NCBI GenBank assembly: GCA_019637675.1
Contig: JAHBVE010000002.1
Span: forward strand, 124,001-188,000
DNA from: Anaerolineales bacterium
Lineage (GTDB): Bacteria > Chloroflexota > Anaerolineae > Anaerolineales > UBA11579
DNA length: 64,000 nt
Reading direction: 5' to 3'
Shown: in pieces, positions 60,801 to 64,000 of the stretch
Position numbering within the stretch: position 1 is the stretch's first letter
Layout: every line of letters starts with the position of its first letter
Notes under the pieces: model-generated
Told to the model about the DNA's origin: nothing
Seen by the model: the letters and a program-made list of their open reading frames with translations, nothing else
The model's database searches: none
Program-made: the position numbers and the translations under genes

Positions 60801-61439
60801 CTAAACGCCAACCAGCACCGCTCGCGCCGGGGCGCCGTCAGACTTATCCAGCTTGAGCGGCAGGCACCAGAAGTTGTAGCGGCCCTGGGCGATCTGGGAA
60901 AGGTTCAAGCCCTCGACGATCACAACGCCGGCCTTGAGCAGGGTCACATGCGTGGGCTGCGGCTCGGGGAACGGGGCCACGGACAAATAGTCCACACCCA
61001 CCAGCTTGACCCCGCGCTTGACCAGGTACTGCGCCGCGCTGACATCAACGCCAACGTAGTCCTCGTCAAAGGGCTTGTACTCGCCCTTGGCCCAATGCTT
61101 GGAGTTGCGTGTGCGGATGAGGACGCGTTGCGTACGCGGCGGGATGCCGGCCGCCTCCAGATGCCCAGGCAGCACGCGGTCAACATCGTCATCCAGGTGG
61201 ATGACGTATGCCCGGCCGATCAGCGTCTTGAGCGAGAGGCGCTCGACGGTGCTGCCATCTTTGATGAAGTGGTAGGGAGCGTCTACATGCGTGCCAGTAT
61301 GCACGCCCATCTCGATGCGCGAGACGTTGGCGACCGAACCATCCTCGATCTTTTGGACGCGCTCGAGGGTCACGCCCGGGTCGCCGGGCCACACTGGCAT
61401 GGAGGGATTGATGGTGAGTGTGATGTCGTAGGTGCGCAT
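60801..61439 (-). CDS. Cyclase family protein (kynurenine formamidase-like)
   Basis: This 212-residue metal-dependent hydrolase has the family motif H47-T-G-T-H51-V-D53-x-x-x-H57 in GVHTGTHVDAPYHF, which binds zinc. VGVDYLSVAP and GVVIVEGLNL are further standard segments. Relatives hydrolyse N-formylkynurenine or isatin; no tryptophan-degradation genes are nearby, so the substrate is open. TATACT ends 8 bases before the ATG, predicting a leaderless mRNA. It converges on the DUF309 gene with a one-base gap. Confidence 0.88.
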   Translation of the reverse strand: MRTYDITLTINPSMPVWPGDPGVTLERVQKIEDGSVANVSRIEMGVHTGTHVDAPYHFIKDGSTVERLSLKTLIGRAYVIHLDDDVDRVLPGHLEAAGIPPRTQRVLIRTRNSKHWAKGEYKPFDEDYVGVDVSAAQYLVKRGVKLVGVDYLSVAPFPEPQPTHVTLLKAGVVIVEGLNLSQIAQGRYNFWCLPLKLDKSDGAPARAVLVGV

Positions 61440-61447
61440 CTGCAGGC

Positions 61448-61453
61448 AGTATA
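61448..61453 (-). promoter_or_regulatory. -10 element of the cyclase gene, leaderless
   Basis: TATACT, 8 bases (GCCTGCAG) and ATG on the minus strand. Confidence 0.58.
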
Positions 61454-61505
61454 TAGAGGGGCGTTGGCACGCGCCAGCGGATTCAGCGGCAGGCTGATGC
61501 TAGAG

Positions 61506-62429
61506 CTAGTAGCTCCGTTTCAGATCCGCTTTCCAATCCACGCCCTGCAAATACTCCAGGCGCTGTTGGAAACGAGCGGGCATCAGATGAAAGACGCGCG
61601 GCACAACATCCAGCTCACAAATGCGGTCAGCCGCCAGGTAATCCAGCCAGTAGCTGGAGACGGGCAGGCGCGGCGCCACTGTGTGCAGCAAGACGTTGAG
61701 CATGCGCAGATACGAAGGGCGAATGGGCAGCAGGCGGCGCGGTTGGGCGCTGCGCTCCATCACCAGCTCGATGATGCGCTTGTAGGAAATGTGTTCCGGC
61801 CCGCCCACCTGGTAAGTCTGGCCCAGGGTCTCATCGTCCTCCAGGCACCAGGCCAGGCAGGTCACCAGATCCTCGACCCAGATGGGCTGCAGCAGCGCAG
61901 CGCCATCGCTGGGCATGAGGAATACACGCGGCACATAAGCCAGCAGCTGCGCCAGGCGGGTCGTGAAATGGTCGTTAGGGCCGTAGACGATGGCTGAGCG
62001 CAGAATGGTGTGCGGGATCGGACTCTGGCGGATGAACTCTTCAGCGATGCCTTTGGTCTTGAGAGCCGGATAGGCGGCGGCGCGGTCAGCATCCAGGTGG
62101 CTGAGGTAGACCAGGCGCTTGACGCCGGCATCCTGGGCGGCTTGCAGCAGATTGCGCGTGCCGTCAATATCGGTGGCGCGCAGATCGTCGCCCGGGTCGG
62201 CCCAGTCAATCCCGGCCAAGTGGTAGACCGTATCCACCCCCACCAGCGCGGCGCGCAGGCCCCGCGTATCGGCCAGGCTGCTGATAGCTGCCTGCACGGC
62301 TACGCCGTGCGGCAGCTGGGGTGAACGGCTGGATGGGCGGATGAGGGCGCGCACCTGGTGACCCTCCTGCACCAGGCGGTCAATCAAACGCTGACCAATA
62401 AAGCCTGGGCCACCGGTGACCAAAATCAT
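61506..62429 (-). CDS. NAD(P)-binding epimerase-like protein (atypical SDR, NDUFA9-like)
   Basis: This 307-residue protein of the extended or atypical SDR family has the N-terminal motif VTGGPGFIGQRLIDRL that binds NAD(P). The region DTVYHLAGIDWADPG and the YLSHLDADRAAAYPALKTKG segment follow. The canonical YxxxK is replaced by AYPALKTK, as in the NDUFA9-like and nucleoside-diphosphate-sugar epimerase groups, so catalysis is doubtful. The C-terminus is helical (YLQGVDWKADLKRSY). It stands alone on the minus strand between the cyclase and the PAP2-like gene. The substrate is unknown. Confidence 0.83.
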   Translation of the reverse strand: MILVTGGPGFIGQRLIDRLVQEGHQVRALIRPSSRSPQLPHGVAVQAAISSLADTRGLRAALVGVDTVYHLAGIDWADPGDDLRATDIDGTRNLLQAAQDAGVKRLVYLSHLDADRAAAYPALKTKGIAEEFIRQSPIPHTILRSAIVYGPNDHFTTRLAQLLAYVPRVFLMPSDGAALLQPIWVEDLVTCLAWCLEDDETLGQTYQVGGPEHISYKRIIELVMERSAQPRRLLPIRPSYLRMLNVLLHTVAPRLPVSSYWLDYLAADRICELDVVPRVFHLMPARFQQRLEYLQGVDWKADLKRSY

Positions 62430-62529
62430 GCTGCGTTTTTACCATATGCGCGTATCGAAAGGCGGTTAAACTTATTAACAATACATTCGCCATTGCTTTA
62501 TTCCCCCTTAAAGGCTGTGAACTAGACTT

Positions 62530-63174
62530 ATGCCGAAGATGCAAACTGCAACGACTGTGCAACGTGACCCTTTGTGGGTATTGGCCAAGAGCATATCCGT
62601 GCTCACCAGCCCGGCTGTGCTGAGCTTCGTGAGCATGTACCTGATGGGCATTCAGATCAACGATGAGCGCTTCTGGCCCTGGGCCGGAGTGTATGCAGGG
62701 TTTGGCTTTGTGCTGCCCCTGCTGTATCTCATCTATCTGATGCGCAAGGGCGAAGTGAGCGACTTTCATATGAAGGAACGAACTGAGCGCATCAAGCCGA
62801 TGGCGTTCATCTTCATCGTGTTCACGATTGCCAGCCTCGTCATGTATTTCTCCGATGCGCCGTTCGTGATCCAGGCATTCACCTATGTAGGCGCTTTCCA
62901 AGGCCTGCTCATGCTGCTAATCACGCTCAAGTGGAAGATCAGCGGGCATGGCGCCGGCATTGCAGCTTTTGTGCTGCTGCTGTGGGCGCTGTTCGGCCCG
63001 GCGGCGATGCCCTTCTTCCTGCTGGTTCCGCTGGTGCTGTGGGCACGTGTGTACACAGACCGGCACGACCTGCCGCAGACCATCATCGGTGCGGTGGCAG
63101 GCTTTGCCTTCATGGCAACGGCGCTGGCCTTGATCGCCGCCCGTTGCCCAGGAGCCGGCCTGGCCTGCTTCTAG
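62530..63174 (+). CDS. PAP2-like membrane phosphatase family protein
   Basis: This 214-residue protein has about six membrane segments. Two of the three PAP2 motifs can be seen: SGH in KISGHGAG (138-140) and RVYTDRHDLPQTIIG (173-187), matching the R-x5-H-x3-D type motif with Q in place of the final Asp. The first motif (K-x6-R-P) is represented loosely by MKERTERIKPM (81-91). With the Asp replaced, phosphatase activity is uncertain. Related proteins in Chloroflexota are annotated as phosphatidic acid phosphatases. ATG 62530 is used. The next gene starts 83 bases downstream behind a sigma-54-like element. Confidence 0.68.
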   Translation: MPKMQTATTVQRDPLWVLAKSISVLTSPAVLSFVSMYLMGIQINDERFWPWAGVYAGFGFVLPLLYLIYLMRKGEVSDFHMKERTERIKPMAFIFIVFTIASLVMYFSDAPFVIQAFTYVGAFQGLLMLLITLKWKISGHGAGIAAFVLLLWALFGPAAMPFFLLVPLVLWARVYTDRHDLPQTIIGAVAGFAFMATALALIAARCPGAGLACF

Positions 63175-63230
63175 GCCACTAAACGAGAGGTTTACCCAAT
63201 CCGGAGCCCCAAGGGCAGAAATTGAAGGAT

Positions 63231-63246
63231 TGGCACGTCTCTTGCA
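63231..63246 (+). promoter_or_regulatory. Sigma-54-like promoter sequence
   Basis: TGGCAC, 5 bases (GTCTC) and TTGCA match the -24/-12 consensus fully, including the GG and GC doublets. The expected transcript start is near 63257, next to ATG 63258. No enhancer site was identified and RpoN is not visible in the window. Confidence 0.4.
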
Positions 63247-63257
63247 TCCTTGTCCAG

Positions 63258-64000
63258 CATGATGCTGGACATAACGGTGCAAGAGAATTCTTTTAAAGGC
63301 ATAGCGAGCCGCGGGCGCTTTGGGGTGCACTACTTCCCCAATACGGCGCACTACCAAAACGCAGACCTGCTGACCTGGCTGCCCAAGCTGCAAGCCATGG
63401 GCGCCAACTGGGTTGTGCTGCAGGCCACGGCTGAACGCGCCATCCCTGAAGATTTCATTCGCAGTCTGGCGCAGGCCGGCATTGAGCCGGTGCTGCACTT
63501 CCAGCTGGCGCTGGACGGCGCGGTGGATGCAGCCGCGCTGCAGGGCATGTTCGAGGCCTATGCCAAGTGGGGCGTGCGTTACGCAGTGCTGTTCGATAAG
63601 CCCAACCTGCGCAGCCAGTGGCCTGCCACGGGCTGGACGCAGCGTGGGCTGGTGCCGCGCTTCCTGGAGTTGTTCACGCCGCTGGCGCACGCCGCCATCG
63701 AAGCCGGCCTGACGCCGGTCTTCCCTCCCTTGGAGCCGGGCGGCGACTATTGGGATACTGCCTTCATCCGCGGCGCGCTGGAAGAACTGGACGCCCGCGG
63801 CGACGAAATGCTCTTGACCCAGCTGGCACTGGGCGCGTATGCCTGGGTAGGCGACAAGGGCCTGGATTGGGGCGAAGGCGGCCCGGAACGCTGGCCCGCC
63901 ACACTGCCCTACTCCACGCCGGAGAACAGCCAGGACCAGCGCGGCTTCCGCATTTTTGATTGGTACAACGCGGTGACCTCGGCGGCGATCGGCCGGAACT
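63258..64000 (+). CDS. TIM-barrel-like protein, 3' end outside window
   Basis: The frame is open from ATG 63258 to the window edge, giving 247 residues. It begins MMLDITVQENSFKGIASRG and continues with RFGVHYFPNTAHYQNADLL, then alternating strand and helix units such as LQAMGANWVVLQA, AGIEPVLHFQL and WGVRYAVLFDKPN. The spacing fits a beta/alpha barrel of the glycoside-hydrolase type. Acidic residues after predicted strands (FDKPN, PPLEPGGD) could be catalytic, but no family was recognised. It ends IFDWYNAVTSAAIGRN without a stop. A second ATG at 63261 is possible. Confidence 0.62.

Overview
The window is a GC-rich (roughly 60% or more by eye), gene-dense bacterial chromosome segment with about 60 genes on both strands. 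The gene set best fits a member of Chloroflexota, probably an Anaerolineae-type aerobe or facultative aerobe. Pointers are the GT-C/Agl23-like protein with NHL repeats, the DUF2089/DUF4097/SHOCT-like cassette, the zinc-ribbon LysM protein, type 2 IPP isomerase and the style of the intergenic repeats. Oxygen-dependent chemistry (phenylacetyl-CoA epoxidase subunits, an MpaB-like oxygenase) and TCA genes (sucCD, mdh, gltA) argue for respiration. The taxonomic call is inference, since no rRNA or tRNA gene is present.

Layout. 1-2303: three ABC-2 permease genes, the first cut by the window edge. 2544-12524 (minus): rlmI, an MFS transporter, an alpha-oxoamine synthase, a LURP-one-like protein, ligA, an esterase, a patatin and proS with an attenuator-like leader. 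12842-18818: a CtlX-type hydrolase, a KimA-like APC permease and an exonuclease-DinG helicase. 19318-22439 (minus): HUMPS, slipin, MpaB-like, RidA and EthD-like genes. 22535-34643 (mainly minus): a phenylacetate block with paaA, a double-domain paaB, paaC, paaD, an aldehyde dehydrogenase, two crotonases and a 3-hydroxyacyl-CoA dehydrogenase, mixed with unrelated genes. 34719-41000: an RluB-type pseudouridine synthase, an MFS transporter and a 1157-residue GT-C/NHL fusion. 41124-46126: sucC and sucD separated by a GxxExxY gene, acpP, type 2 IPP isomerase and a prenyl synthase. 46433-55290: a DUF1328 protein, a HerA-like ATPase, hemW, LysM protein, gltA, mdh and trxB. 55601-64000: ygfZ, the five-gene DUF2089/DUF4097/SHOCT-like operon, DUF309, a cyclase, an epimerase-like protein, a PAP2-like protein and a TIM-barrel-like gene cut by the right edge.

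Three themes run through the window. First, many genes have a TANNNT -10 hexamer ending 6-8 bases before the start codon, which predicts leaderless mRNAs. Second, gaps between genes are filled by several unrelated families of short-period (7-, 8- or about 10-base) palindromic repeats. These often supply the stop codon of a neighbouring gene, and one family flanks the GxxExxY gene. Third, the operon at 57384-60284 has the strongest promoter seen here and carries one short helical module five times across four consecutive proteins. It is the best candidate for a little-described system and resembles envelope-stress cassettes of the LiaX/YvlB kind.

No CRISPR array, rRNA, tRNA, prophage or transposase was seen.
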